DNA of 64,000 nt from DATFDN01 sp035685165 (GTDB lineage Bacteria > Pseudomonadota > Alphaproteobacteria > Acetobacterales > Acetobacteraceae), in contig DASRBI010000008.1 of NCBI GenBank assembly GCA_035685165.1, forward strand, positions 372,001-436,000, written 5' to 3'. The first letter of the stretch is position 1, and each line of letters starts with the position of its first letter. Positions 26,692-34,251 of the stretch are shown piece after piece. The translations under genes and the position numbers were made by a program. Below the pieces are notes generated by a model. That model saw nothing but the letters and a program-made list of their open reading frames with translations. It ran no database searches and was not told the DNA's origin.

Positions 26692-27683
26692 TGCACCGCC
26701 TGCTGCTTGCCTGCCTTGCCTCGCTCGCGCTCTACGCTGCGCTGTTCGGCTGCGTGCTCGACCGCCCGCTCGCCTACGGGTTCCTGTCGGCGCAGCTTGA
26801 CGCCAAGCTCGCCCGCGCCGCCGCCATCGCCGGACCAAAGCTCGTTATCCTCGCCGGCTCCAACGGCCCCTATTCGCACCGCTGCGCGGTGATCGCGCCG
26901 ATCATTGGCCGCCCCTGCGTCAATGGCGGCGTCGCGGTCGGCATCGGGCTCGACTATCTGTTCGCGCGCTGGGAACCGGAACTAGCGCCGGGTGACATCG
27001 TCTATCTGCCCATGGAGGAGGCGCAATATGTCCGCCCGCGCTCGGCCGAGGAGGTGGGACCGGACGCCGCGATCATGTTCCGCCATGACTGGCGCACGCT
27101 TGCACGCCTGGCTCCCGGCCGCTGGCTTGGCGCCTTCTTCGCCTTCGACCTGCGCTACGCGGTGATGGCGGCGATCGAGCAGTCGCTCGTCGCATCGGGC
27201 TTCCACGACCCGCGCGCCGCGGCCGAGGGCGGCATGAACGAATGGGGCGATCATGTCGGCCACACCGCCGCGCTTGGTGCGGCGAGCCAGGCGGTGCTCG
27301 CACGCGCCGATCCGGTGCATCCCTCCGCCGTGCAGGTGATCGAGGGCGACGGCGCCGCGGAGATCGCTTCCTTCCTGCGCTGGGCGGGTGCGCACGGCGT
27401 GCGCGCGATCGGCGGCTGGCCGACCCATTTCGCCGACTCGCCCATCCCGCCCGGCACGCAGGCGGCGATCCGCGATCTGTATTTGGAGAACGGCGCCGCC
27501 TTCCTGGACGTGTCGGCGGCTTATCCGCGCACGGCCTTCTTCGACACGCCAGATCACCTCAACGAGGAATGGCAGATCGTTCATTCCCGCCGCGTGGCAC
27601 AGGCACTAGCGGCAGCATGGCACCCTCTCCGCCCGCTTAGGGCGGAGAGGGTGGGGGTGAGGTGGGGGCCAGGCCCCGATTGA
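26691..27683 (+). CDS. SGNH-like partner of the MBOAT acyltransferase (putative)
   Basis: 330 aa with an N-terminal membrane anchor (LLLACLASLALYAALFGCVL). After it comes KLVILAGSNGPYSHRC, a block resembling the nucleophile region of SGNH hydrolases. Near the C-terminus, FFDTPDHLNEEWQIVHS supplies a D-x-x-H-like pair. By position it should act outside the membrane, finishing acyl transfer begun by the MBOAT protein, as AlgJ/AlgX or DltD do. The last ~20 residues (from HPLRPLRAERV) are encoded by a dispersed hairpin repeat, so the original C-terminus was probably altered by its insertion. Confidence 0.6.
   Translation: MHRLLLACLASLALYAALFGCVLDRPLAYGFLSAQLDAKLARAAAIAGPKLVILAGSNGPYSHRCAVIAPIIGRPCVNGGVAVGIGLDYLFARWEPELAPGDIVYLPMEEAQYVRPRSAEEVGPDAAIMFRHDWRTLARLAPGRWLGAFFAFDLRYAVMAAIEQSLVASGFHDPRAAAEGGMNEWGDHVGHTAALGAASQAVLARADPVHPSAVQVIEGDGAAEIASFLRWAGAHGVRAIGGWPTHFADSPIPPGTQAAIRDLYLENGAAFLDVSAAYPRTAFFDTPDHLNEEWQIVHSRRVAQALAAAWHPLRPLRAERVGVRWGPGPD
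27622..27652. repeat. Dispersed GC-rich hairpin repeat, copy 3, inside a coding end
   Basis: Perfect 13-bp inverted repeat ACCCTCTCCGCCC / GGGCGGAGAGGGT with loop GCTTA, followed by GGGGGTGAGG. It lies within the last codons of the SGNH-like gene and two bases from the convergent substrate-binding-protein gene, where it can also act as a bidirectional terminator. Confidence 0.75.
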
Positions 27684-27684
27684 C

Positions 27685-28896
27685 CTAAACCCCCTCCAGC
27701 AACGACCCCGAACGCTCCCAGGTCTTGCCCGACCAGCGCACGAGCTGCATCGCCTTGATCGGCCGGTGATCGGTCGGGCTCGTGGAAATTTTGATCCCGG
27801 GCAGCAGCACGCCGACATCGAGATCGTGCAGGTTCTCCGACTGCCGCATCACGTTCTCGCGCGACAGATCGTTGCCGCACTGCCGGAGCACCTGCACCAT
27901 GGTGCGCGTGATGCCGTAGCCGAACACGAGCTGCGCGTCGCTGATGTCGAAGCCCGGCATGTACTTGGCCGAGAAGGCGCGCCATTCCTTCATGCCCGGA
28001 TCGTTGTCCCAAGCGGGATCGGTCGGATCCTTCAGGTAGGCGGTGCTGATGATGCCGACGCCGTTCTCCACCCCCGCCGGGCGCATAACGCCGGCCACCG
28101 AGATCGAAACGTTGGTGAGGTAGAACCTGGGCTTCCAGCTCAGCGAGGCGACGCGTCGGATGGATTGGGCGGCGAATTTCGGGATGGCGGCAACCAGGAT
28201 CACATTGGCGCCCGACGCCTTCAGCGAGTCGATCTGGCTTTCGATCGTGGGATCGGTGGTCTCGTAGCTGAGCGATGCGGTGACGATCTTGTCCCATCGG
28301 TCGCCGAGCACGTCGCGTACGCCAAGCGGATAGTCCTTCCCGAAATCGTCGTTCTGGTAGAGCAACCCGAGTTTCGGGTTCGTTACCTCGGCCAGCATCT
28401 GCTTGGTGTAGATCTGCGCCTCGGTGCGGTAGCTTGGCTGCCAGCCGATCGTCCACGGCCAGCGTTTGTAGTCGCTCCATTTCGAGGCGCCCGATCCGAC
28501 GAAGAGCTGCGGAATCTTGTTGTGGTTGCAGTAATCGACGATCGCCGAGTTGCAAGGCGTGCCGAGATCCTGGAACAGGAACGCCACGTGATCCTGCTCC
28601 ACCAGCCGCCGCACCTGCTCGACCGTCTTGGGCGGGCTGTAGCTGTCGTCGAGCGAAATGAAGTCGATCATCCGCCCGTGGATGCCCCCCTGGTCGTTGA
28701 TCATCTTGAAATAGGCCGCCTCGGTCTTGCCGATATTGCTGTAGGAGGAGGCCGGGCCGCTGTACGGCATCGTGTTGCCGATCTTGACCGAGGTCTTGGT
28801 GACGCCCGGCATCTCCGTCGCCGCGCGCGCCTGCGCGAAGCCGCCCAGCGCGCCGCCGATCCCGAGCGCCAATGCCTCCCTGCGGGTTATGATCAT
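27685..28896 (-). CDS. ABC transporter substrate-binding protein, branched-chain amino acid type
   Basis: 403 aa periplasmic binding protein (Peripla_BP_6). The N-terminus MIITRREALALGIGG, ending in AQARA, is a twin-arginine-like signal. TSVKIGNTMPYSGPASSYS and GGIHGRMIDFISLDDSYSP are the typical start of these proteins, and LFVGSGASKWSDYKRWPW lies in the hinge region. The ATG at 28896 has AGGGGA upstream. It is not next to a permease; the liv-type permease and ATPase genes at 38338-41685 lack their own binding protein and could use this one. Proteins of this subgroup are often tied to uptake of aromatic or short organic acids. Confidence 0.88.
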   Translation of the reverse strand: MIITRREALALGIGGALGGFAQARAATEMPGVTKTSVKIGNTMPYSGPASSYSNIGKTEAAYFKMINDQGGIHGRMIDFISLDDSYSPPKTVEQVRRLVEQDHVAFLFQDLGTPCNSAIVDYCNHNKIPQLFVGSGASKWSDYKRWPWTIGWQPSYRTEAQIYTKQMLAEVTNPKLGLLYQNDDFGKDYPLGVRDVLGDRWDKIVTASLSYETTDPTIESQIDSLKASGANVILVAAIPKFAAQSIRRVASLSWKPRFYLTNVSISVAGVMRPAGVENGVGIISTAYLKDPTDPAWDNDPGMKEWRAFSAKYMPGFDISDAQLVFGYGITRTMVQVLRQCGNDLSRENVMRQSENLHDLDVGVLLPGIKISTSPTDHRPIKAMQLVRWSGKTWERSGSLLEGV

Positions 28897-29086
28897 GTTT
28901 TGTTCCCCTGCTTGCGGACGTTTCCGACCGGCAGGGCCGCCGGCCCTCGCCGGCGCGCGCAACCTGCGCGAAAGGCGGCGGCGGATGCAAGTCCGTTGTC
29001 AACCACAACCACGCGCGCGCTTCGGCCACTCGCTCGAAGCCGAGGCCGGATGTAGTTTCGCGGATCGACCCTAGCGGAGCCCGCCG

Positions 29087-29878
29087 ATGGACTGGATCGA
29101 GGTGAACGGCACCGCGCTGCGCTACGATTTGGCCGGCGCGGGTGTTTCCACGCTCGTGCTCGTGCACGAGATGGGCGGCACGCTCGAGAGCTGGGACCAA
29201 GCGCTGCCGGCGCTGGCGCGCACGCGGCGCGTGCTGCGCTACGACACGCGCGGTGCCGGTCTTTCGCAGAAAATCCGCGGTGACGTGACGTTCGACATCA
29301 TGGCCCACGATCTCGCCGCGCTGCTCGACGCGTTGAACATCACCGCGCCGGTCGCTCTCGCCGGCTGCGCGGTCGGCGGCGGGATCGCGCTGAACTTCGC
29401 CGCCCGCTTTCCGCGGCGCGTCGCCGCGCTGGTGGCGATGGGTCCGGCAACCGGCGTCACGCCGGAACGCCGGGCGGCGACGCTCGCGCGCGCCGAGGCG
29501 ATGCAGCGCCTCGGCCCGGCCGGCGTCGTCGATGAAAGTTTCGCAAGCTCCTACCCGCCGGAGGTCCGCCACGATCCCGAACAATATCGCCGCTTCCGGG
29601 CGCGCTGGCTCGCCAATGATCCCGACAGCTACGCTTCGATCTACCGGATGCTGACCGATGCGCGCATCGACGCGCTGCTGCCGACGATCGCGGCCCCCTG
29701 CTTACTGCTTGCCGGCACGCATGACCGGCTGCGCCCGCCCGCGCTGGTGGCACCGCTCGCCGCGCGCATGCCGAACGCAAGCTTCAAGGAACTGGACAGC
29801 GGGCATTTCATGGCCGTGCAAACACCCGCGCTGGTCGCGGAGGCGATCGAGACGTTCCTGCGCGCGCATGGCCTTTAG
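29087..29878 (+). CDS. Alpha/beta-hydrolase-fold protein lacking the usual nucleophile
   Basis: 263 aa, most like 3-oxoadipate enol-lactonase. LVHEMGGTLESWDQALPAL and YDTRGAGLS are family motifs, with Asp213 in GTHDRLRPP and His240 in DSGHFMAVQ. The nucleophile elbow, normally G-x-S-x-G, reads G93-C-A-V-G97, so the serine position is Ala95 with a Cys beside it. It may be a non-hydrolytic member, use another residue, or have lost activity. Start ATG 29087. Divergent from the substrate-binding protein. Confidence 0.75.
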   Translation: MDWIEVNGTALRYDLAGAGVSTLVLVHEMGGTLESWDQALPALARTRRVLRYDTRGAGLSQKIRGDVTFDIMAHDLAALLDALNITAPVALAGCAVGGGIALNFAARFPRRVAALVAMGPATGVTPERRAATLARAEAMQRLGPAGVVDESFASSYPPEVRHDPEQYRRFRARWLANDPDSYASIYRMLTDARIDALLPTIAAPCLLLAGTHDRLRPPALVAPLAARMPNASFKELDSGHFMAVQTPALVAEAIETFLRAHGL

Positions 29879-30027
29879 CCAGGCTCGGCAAGGAACGCTT
29901 TATCTTTCGCGTGCGCGCTGAACCCATGCCCGCGCCCCACGTCCGGCGCTGCCTATCCTCACAGCATGGAAACCCGGGGCGCCCTGCTGGAGCACATCGC
30001 GCAGACGACGGCCCTGACGCGCTTCCC

Positions 30028-31077
30028 CTAACCCGGCCAGGGTGCGAAGCCCGCGAAGGTGTGCGGGATGCGCCTGATCTCGTCCAGGAGCTCGTGCGAC
30101 AACCCGGGCGGCGTTCCGGCCGGAAGATGCAGATCGAAACTATCTGCCGCGCCGCCGAACCGCGCCGCGATTGCCGCCGGCAGATCGCGAAAAACAGCGC
30201 AGGCCGCGAAGATCCGCACCACGTCGTCCGAAATCAGCGCCGCCATCTCACCCCACCGCCCCTCCACGGTCATGCGGTGCAGCTTCGCCCCCAGCTCCTC
30301 AAGCCCATGCAGGGCGAGGATCGGCGCATAAGTGCGCGTCGAAGCATAAAAGGCGATCCGCCGCCGCGCCTGCTCCATCTCCGCCGCCACCGTCGCTTCA
30401 TCCGGACCGGTGCACACGAACCCACCGCCGTGGATGTCGAAATGCGCGCGCGAGCGTCCGGCCCGGCGTAGCCCGGTCATCAGGTTGGGCAGACACACCT
30501 CCTCCAGGTACCTGCGCGAACAGAGCGGATGCAGCCGCACGCCGTCGCAGAACTGCCCCGCCATCCGAAGCATCGCCTCGCCCACCGCCGAGACCGTGAC
30601 CGGCACCATCGGCAGCCCGGTCGGCTCCGGCGAGAAATCCGGCGTCATCAGCGTCAGCGTGTAATGCTCGCTGCGATAATCGAGCCGGCCGCGCGTCTCC
30701 CAGCAGCGCCAGATCGCGCGCAGCGCGCCGATATAGTCGCGCAGCCGCGGCGCCGGCGCGCTCCAGGGCACGCCGAAGCGCCGCTCGTTGTGGCCCTTCA
30801 CCTGACTGCCGAGCCCGAGCACGAACCGCCCGCCGGAATTGGCGTGAATGTCCCAGGCCTGGATCGCCATCACCGTCGGGCTGCGGGGGAAGGCCACCGC
30901 GATCGAAGGCGTGAGTTCGACGCGCGAAGTCGCGAGCGCGGCGAAGCCGAGCGGGGCGAACACATCGTGCGCCAGCTCGACCGTCATCAGCGCGTCGAAC
31001 CCGGCCGCCTCCGCCGCCTGGGCGGCGGGCGCGACGGCACGCCAATCCTGCATCGGCAGCAGCGTGAACACCCGCAT
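30028..31077 (-). CDS. LLM-class flavin/F420-dependent oxidoreductase
   Basis: 349 aa, luciferase-like TIM barrel. MRVFTLLPMQDWRAVAPAAQ, then AEAAGFDALMTVELAHDVF, is the start of a subgroup often annotated as F420-dependent. IAVAFPRSPTVMAIQAWDI, LGLGSQVKGHNERRFG and YIGALRAIWRCWE are conserved LLM blocks. Whether the cofactor is F420 or FMN cannot be told, and no F420 synthesis gene is in the window. The ATG at 31077 has a strong GGGAGGGG site. It shares an 82-base divergent promoter region with the enoyl-CoA hydratase gene. Confidence 0.87.
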   Translation of the reverse strand: MRVFTLLPMQDWRAVAPAAQAAEAAGFDALMTVELAHDVFAPLGFAALATSRVELTPSIAVAFPRSPTVMAIQAWDIHANSGGRFVLGLGSQVKGHNERRFGVPWSAPAPRLRDYIGALRAIWRCWETRGRLDYRSEHYTLTLMTPDFSPEPTGLPMVPVTVSAVGEAMLRMAGQFCDGVRLHPLCSRRYLEEVCLPNLMTGLRRAGRSRAHFDIHGGGFVCTGPDEATVAAEMEQARRRIAFYASTRTYAPILALHGLEELGAKLHRMTVEGRWGEMAALISDDVVRIFAACAVFRDLPAAIAARFGGAADSFDLHLPAGTPPGLSHELLDEIRRIPHTFAGFAPWPG

Positions 31078-31159
31078 CGTCGCCCCTCCCCCGCCTCGCG
31101 CAAGGTTGCCCCCCGCCACGCCGCCCGCCAAGGTGAGCCGGCACGCGCAGGAGAACCGA

Positions 31160-31942
31160 ATGTCCGACCTCACCGAGACGATCACTGACGGCGTGGCCGT
31201 CCTCACCCTCAATCGCCCGGACCGGCTGAATGCGCTGTCGCAGGACATGCTGGGCGCGCTGAAGGCAAGCCTCACCCGGCTCGCCACGGACGACGCCGCG
31301 GGCGCGATCGTTCTCACCGGCGCCGGACGCGGCTTCTGCGCGGGCGGCGACGTGAAGGACATGGCCAACCGCACGCACCAGACCTTCGAGGAGCGCGTCA
31401 CCCGCCTGAGCCGGATGCACGAGTTGCCGCAGATGATGCGCCGGCATCCGAAGGTCATCGTCGCCGCCGTGAACGGACCCGCCTTCGGCGCCGGACTCGG
31501 GCTGGCGATGGCCTGCGACATCAGGATCGCCGCCCGCTCCGCCCGCTTCGGCACCGCCTTCATAAAAATCGGCTACTCGGGCGATTTCGGCGGCTCCTGG
31601 CTGCTGACGCAGCTCGTCGGCCCGGCGCGGGCCCGCGCGCTCTACCTCACGGGCGAGGAGGTCAGCGCCGAGCGTGCCGAGTCGATCGGCCTCGTCACCC
31701 GCGTCGTGGACGACCGGGCGCTGATGGAAACCGCGCTCGACACGGCGCGCCGCTTCGCCGCCGGACCGCGCCTCGCGCTTCAGTATATGAAACGCAACCT
31801 CAACGCCGCCGAAACCGAGACGTTGGAGGCGGTGTGCGACCTCGAGGCGCTGCACCAGGCCCGCACCGGGCTTTCGGAGGACCACCGTGAAGCGGTGAAG
31901 GCGTTCGCCGAGAAGCGGGGGGCGGTGTTCCACGGCCGCTGA
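31160..31942 (+). CDS. Enoyl-CoA hydratase/isomerase family protein
   Basis: 260 aa crotonase-fold enzyme. LTLNRPDRLNALSQDM, AIVLTGAGRGFCAGGDVKDM (oxyanion hole) and NGPAFGAGLGLAMACDIRIA are the defining blocks. The Glu pair of classic hydratases is not evident: the first position falls in the MHELPQMMRR/NGPAFGAG stretch and the second in KIGYSGDFGG, where Asp is present. That suggests an isomerase-type or other crotonase activity rather than a standard beta-oxidation hydratase. The ATG at 31160 has AGGAG upstream. Confidence 0.9.
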   Translation: MSDLTETITDGVAVLTLNRPDRLNALSQDMLGALKASLTRLATDDAAGAIVLTGAGRGFCAGGDVKDMANRTHQTFEERVTRLSRMHELPQMMRRHPKVIVAAVNGPAFGAGLGLAMACDIRIAARSARFGTAFIKIGYSGDFGGSWLLTQLVGPARARALYLTGEEVSAERAESIGLVTRVVDDRALMETALDTARRFAAGPRLALQYMKRNLNAAETETLEAVCDLEALHQARTGLSEDHREAVKAFAEKRGAVFHGR

Positions 31943-31976
31943 GCGGCCGGCGCCACCTTAAGGGACCGCCCTTCGC

Positions 31977-32273
31977 CTAGCGCCAGTGGGCGGGTACCCA
32001 CACCCAAGCGCCGCCGCGGAACACCCAGCGGCCGGGCACGTAGTGGGCGTAGCGTGGGCCGCGCACGACATAGCGGCCCGGCACCCACACATAACGCACG
32101 CCGTTCCACTGCCAGTGTCCCGGCTCCCACACATAGCGGCCGGGCGGCGCCGGCGGCGGCGGCGGTTCGTAGCGCGGCGGCGGCACCGGCGGGTAGGGCG
32201 GCTGCGCCAGCCCTGGCGCTGCGCCTGCGCCGAGCAGGGCAACGGTCAGCACCACGAGATCGCGTCGCGTCAT
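31977..32273 (-). CDS. Exported WXXGXW-repeat (YXWGXW) protein
   Basis: 98 aa. The signal peptide MTRRDLVVLTVALLGAGAAP (cleavage near GLAQ) is followed by a Pro-rich linker and then aromatic units: YVWEPGHWQW, YVWVPGRYVV, YVPGRWVFRG, WVWVPAHWR. These are the W-x-x-G-x-W type repeats of small envelope proteins of unknown function. The ATG at 32273 has GAGG upstream. It is composed like the Gly/Trp-rich protein at 22243 but is a different family. Confidence 0.8.
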   Translation of the reverse strand: MTRRDLVVLTVALLGAGAAPGLAQPPYPPVPPPRYEPPPPPAPPGRYVWEPGHWQWNGVRYVWVPGRYVVRGPRYAHYVPGRWVFRGGAWVWVPAHWR

Positions 32274-32459
32274 TCTCGGTTCCTCGCATCGTTTCGGGCC
32301 GCCCATCGCCTGCCATTATGGCGCCTCGAAGGCGGCTCCGACGCGGCGCAGGAACTCGCGTGCCGCTTTTGAGCGCCAGTCGCAAAATCGGGACGGCGCT
32401 TAACGTTTCGTTTACCGCCCGGCGCGATAACCGGGTCAGAACGCAAACCGGGGCTATCC

Positions 32460-33014
32460 ATGCGCCGCACTCTTTCGAAGCTGCTGCCGATCTTGATCGG
32501 GCTTGCCGGCCTCGGCGGCACCGCGCGAGCGGAACCGCCGATCTTCGCCATCATGGGCGTACGCCTCTACATGAGCGCCGAGGACGTGCTGACCGCCCTC
32601 TATGCGCAGGGCGTGAAGCCGGACGCAGTGACCGAGACGGTACATCCCTGCGCCCTGCACGCCGCCGTCACCTGCACCACCCTCATCGAGGCCCCGCTGC
32701 CGGACGGCGTGCTGGAAATCCGCTTCACCGACGCGCCGCCCGGCTTCAACGACGGGCGGGAGGCCGCCATGGCCGTCTCCTACACCCTAGAACGCAACCC
32801 GCCGCATGGCGATGCGGTGCGCCTCTCCGCCGAGGAACGCTTCGGCCTGCTGCATGAGGCGACCAACGGCGTGTGGTGCGCCCCGCCAGCCGCGCCGGAC
32901 TGCCCCCCCGACCGGCCGCGCATGAGCGTCACCAACCGCGCGGACGGCCGCGTGGTGCTGGCGCTCACCGATCTCGGCCTCGGCGCCCGCCTCGGCGTCG
33001 TCCCGCTGCGCTGA
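32460..33014 (+). CDS. Secreted hypothetical protein
   Basis: 184 aa, not recognised. A signal peptide is clear (MRRTLSKLLPILIGLAGLGG, cleavage near ARAE). The mature protein has four cysteines in pairs (PCALHAAVTC and WCAPPAAPDC), consistent with disulfide bonds in the periplasm. The segment MGVRLYMSAEDVLTALYAQG resembles the beta-helix start of small ligand-binding modules. It has its own gap upstream and no operon partner. Confidence 0.65.
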   Translation: MRRTLSKLLPILIGLAGLGGTARAEPPIFAIMGVRLYMSAEDVLTALYAQGVKPDAVTETVHPCALHAAVTCTTLIEAPLPDGVLEIRFTDAPPGFNDGREAAMAVSYTLERNPPHGDAVRLSAEERFGLLHEATNGVWCAPPAAPDCPPDRPRMSVTNRADGRVVLALTDLGLGARLGVVPLR

Positions 33015-33098
33015 ACGGGAAGGGGTCAGAGGAGGTGCCGGAGGCACGGAACCGGCGAAGGACTGGCCACCCTCACCCCGAGCCCGCACTATCGGGCG

Positions 33099-34100
33099 AT
33101 GATCCCGCCCGAACTCGCCGCGACCGGCCTCGGCCCGGACGATCCGCGCCCCTATTCCGCCATTGCCGCGGCCGCGGCGGCGCTGGTCGCGCGCACCGGC
33201 CAGCTCGGCCTCGGCGGGGCGTTCGCCGGGCGGCAACTGGTGGCGCGCTGGTTCCTTGGCGGCTGGGCGAACGCGGCGCAGCGCCGCGCCTGGCTCGAAC
33301 CGATCGCGGCCGGGCAGGGGCTTGCCGCGGTCGCGATCTCGGAACCGGGCGTCGGCGCGCACCCCAAGCACCTGACCACCCGCGCCGCAGCGCTGGCGGG
33401 GGGCGGCTGGCGCGTCACCGGCCGCAAGGCCTGGGTCAGCAACGGCCCGCTGGCGAGCCTGTTCGTCGTGCTGGCGGTGGAGGCGGAGGAGGATGGGCGC
33501 AAGCGGTATGGCGCCTTCCTGGTGCCGCGCGCGACGGCGGGGCTGCAAGTCGAGGAGACGGAGGAGTACCGCGCCCTCGCCCCCTCGCGGCATTGCCTCT
33601 TGGTGCTGGACGGCTGCGAGATCGGCCCCGATGCGCGGCTCGGTCCGCCCAACACCGCCTACGAGACAATGGCGCTCCCGTTCCGCGACGTCGAGGACGC
33701 GGTCGGTCTCGCTGGCCTCGGCGGTGCCTGCCGCTTCCTCGCCGCGCGGCTGCGGGAAGCCCCACCCGAAACGGCGGAGGCGGAGGCGATCGGCGCCGTG
33801 GTGGCGCTGACCGCCCTGCTCCAATCGGGCGCCGCCGCCATCGCCGCCGCGCTCGATGCGGACCGTCTCGCTCATCGCACCGCCGAGGCGATCGGGCTCC
33901 GCCTGCTCGCCGCCGAGATCGCCGCCCGCGCCGAACGATGCAGCGCGGCGCGCGACCCCGCGCTGGCCCGCGTGCTGGCCGATCTCGAAGCCAGCCGCAA
34001 GATCGCGCGCGGCCCCCGCGCCGTCCGCCTCGCCCGCCTCGCCACTGCGCCGCTACCTGACCAGGAGTACACCTGGGCTCCTGCCGGCACTTCCAAGTGA
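33099..34100 (+). CDS. Short acyl-CoA-dehydrogenase-like protein, possibly truncated at both ends
   Basis: 333 aa against about 380 in normal acyl-CoA dehydrogenases. The middle domain is readable: AVAISEPGVGAHPKHL and WRVTGRKAWVSNGPLASLFV. The normal C-terminal motifs (the catalytic-Glu and GT-rich stretch) are absent; the frame ends in APAGTSK. The coding pattern continues upstream of ATG 33099 in frame (LTPSPHYRA), but no standard start exists there before a stop at 33012. The stop codon lies inside the left arm of a 105-bp inverted-repeat element. The gene may be a fragment or an unusual short paralog. Confidence 0.65.
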   Translation: MIPPELAATGLGPDDPRPYSAIAAAAAALVARTGQLGLGGAFAGRQLVARWFLGGWANAAQRRAWLEPIAAGQGLAAVAISEPGVGAHPKHLTTRAAALAGGGWRVTGRKAWVSNGPLASLFVVLAVEAEEDGRKRYGAFLVPRATAGLQVEETEEYRALAPSRHCLLVLDGCEIGPDARLGPPNTAYETMALPFRDVEDAVGLAGLGGACRFLAARLREAPPETAEAEAIGAVVALTALLQSGAAAIAAALDADRLAHRTAEAIGLRLLAAEIAARAERCSAARDPALARVLADLEASRKIARGPRAVRLARLATAPLPDQEYTWAPAGTSK

Positions 34101-34200
34101 TCACATGGACCCGGCCGCGCCCGCGCAGGTGACAGCTTGCCCAATTTCGCGCCTCCGACGTGACGACATGACCCGCTGGCGTCGGGTCCAGGTGATCACT
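34096..34200. mobile_element. 105-bp MITE-like element with 18-bp terminal inverted repeats
   Basis: The left arm AGTGATCACATGGACCCG (34096-34113) and the right arm CGGGTCCAGGTGATCACT (34183-34200) are inverted copies with one mismatch in 18. Each arm contains the palindrome GTGATCAC. The 69-base interior has no gene. It lies between the convergent acyl-CoA-dehydrogenase-like and ligase genes and supplies the stop codon of the former. It could be a non-autonomous mobile element or a strong bidirectional terminator or protein-binding pair. No target duplication is obvious. Confidence 0.55.
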
Positions 34201-34251
34201 CCGGGCAATGGCGGGCGGGGCGCGGGGCAGGCGGCCGGGCGCACGCGCCGC

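Noticed and set aside
29966..30031. 21-codon ORF METRGALLEHIAQTTALTRFP... before the LLM gene end
   Set aside because: Too short to judge, overlaps the convergent LLM stop, and no family could be named; left as a possible tiny relic.
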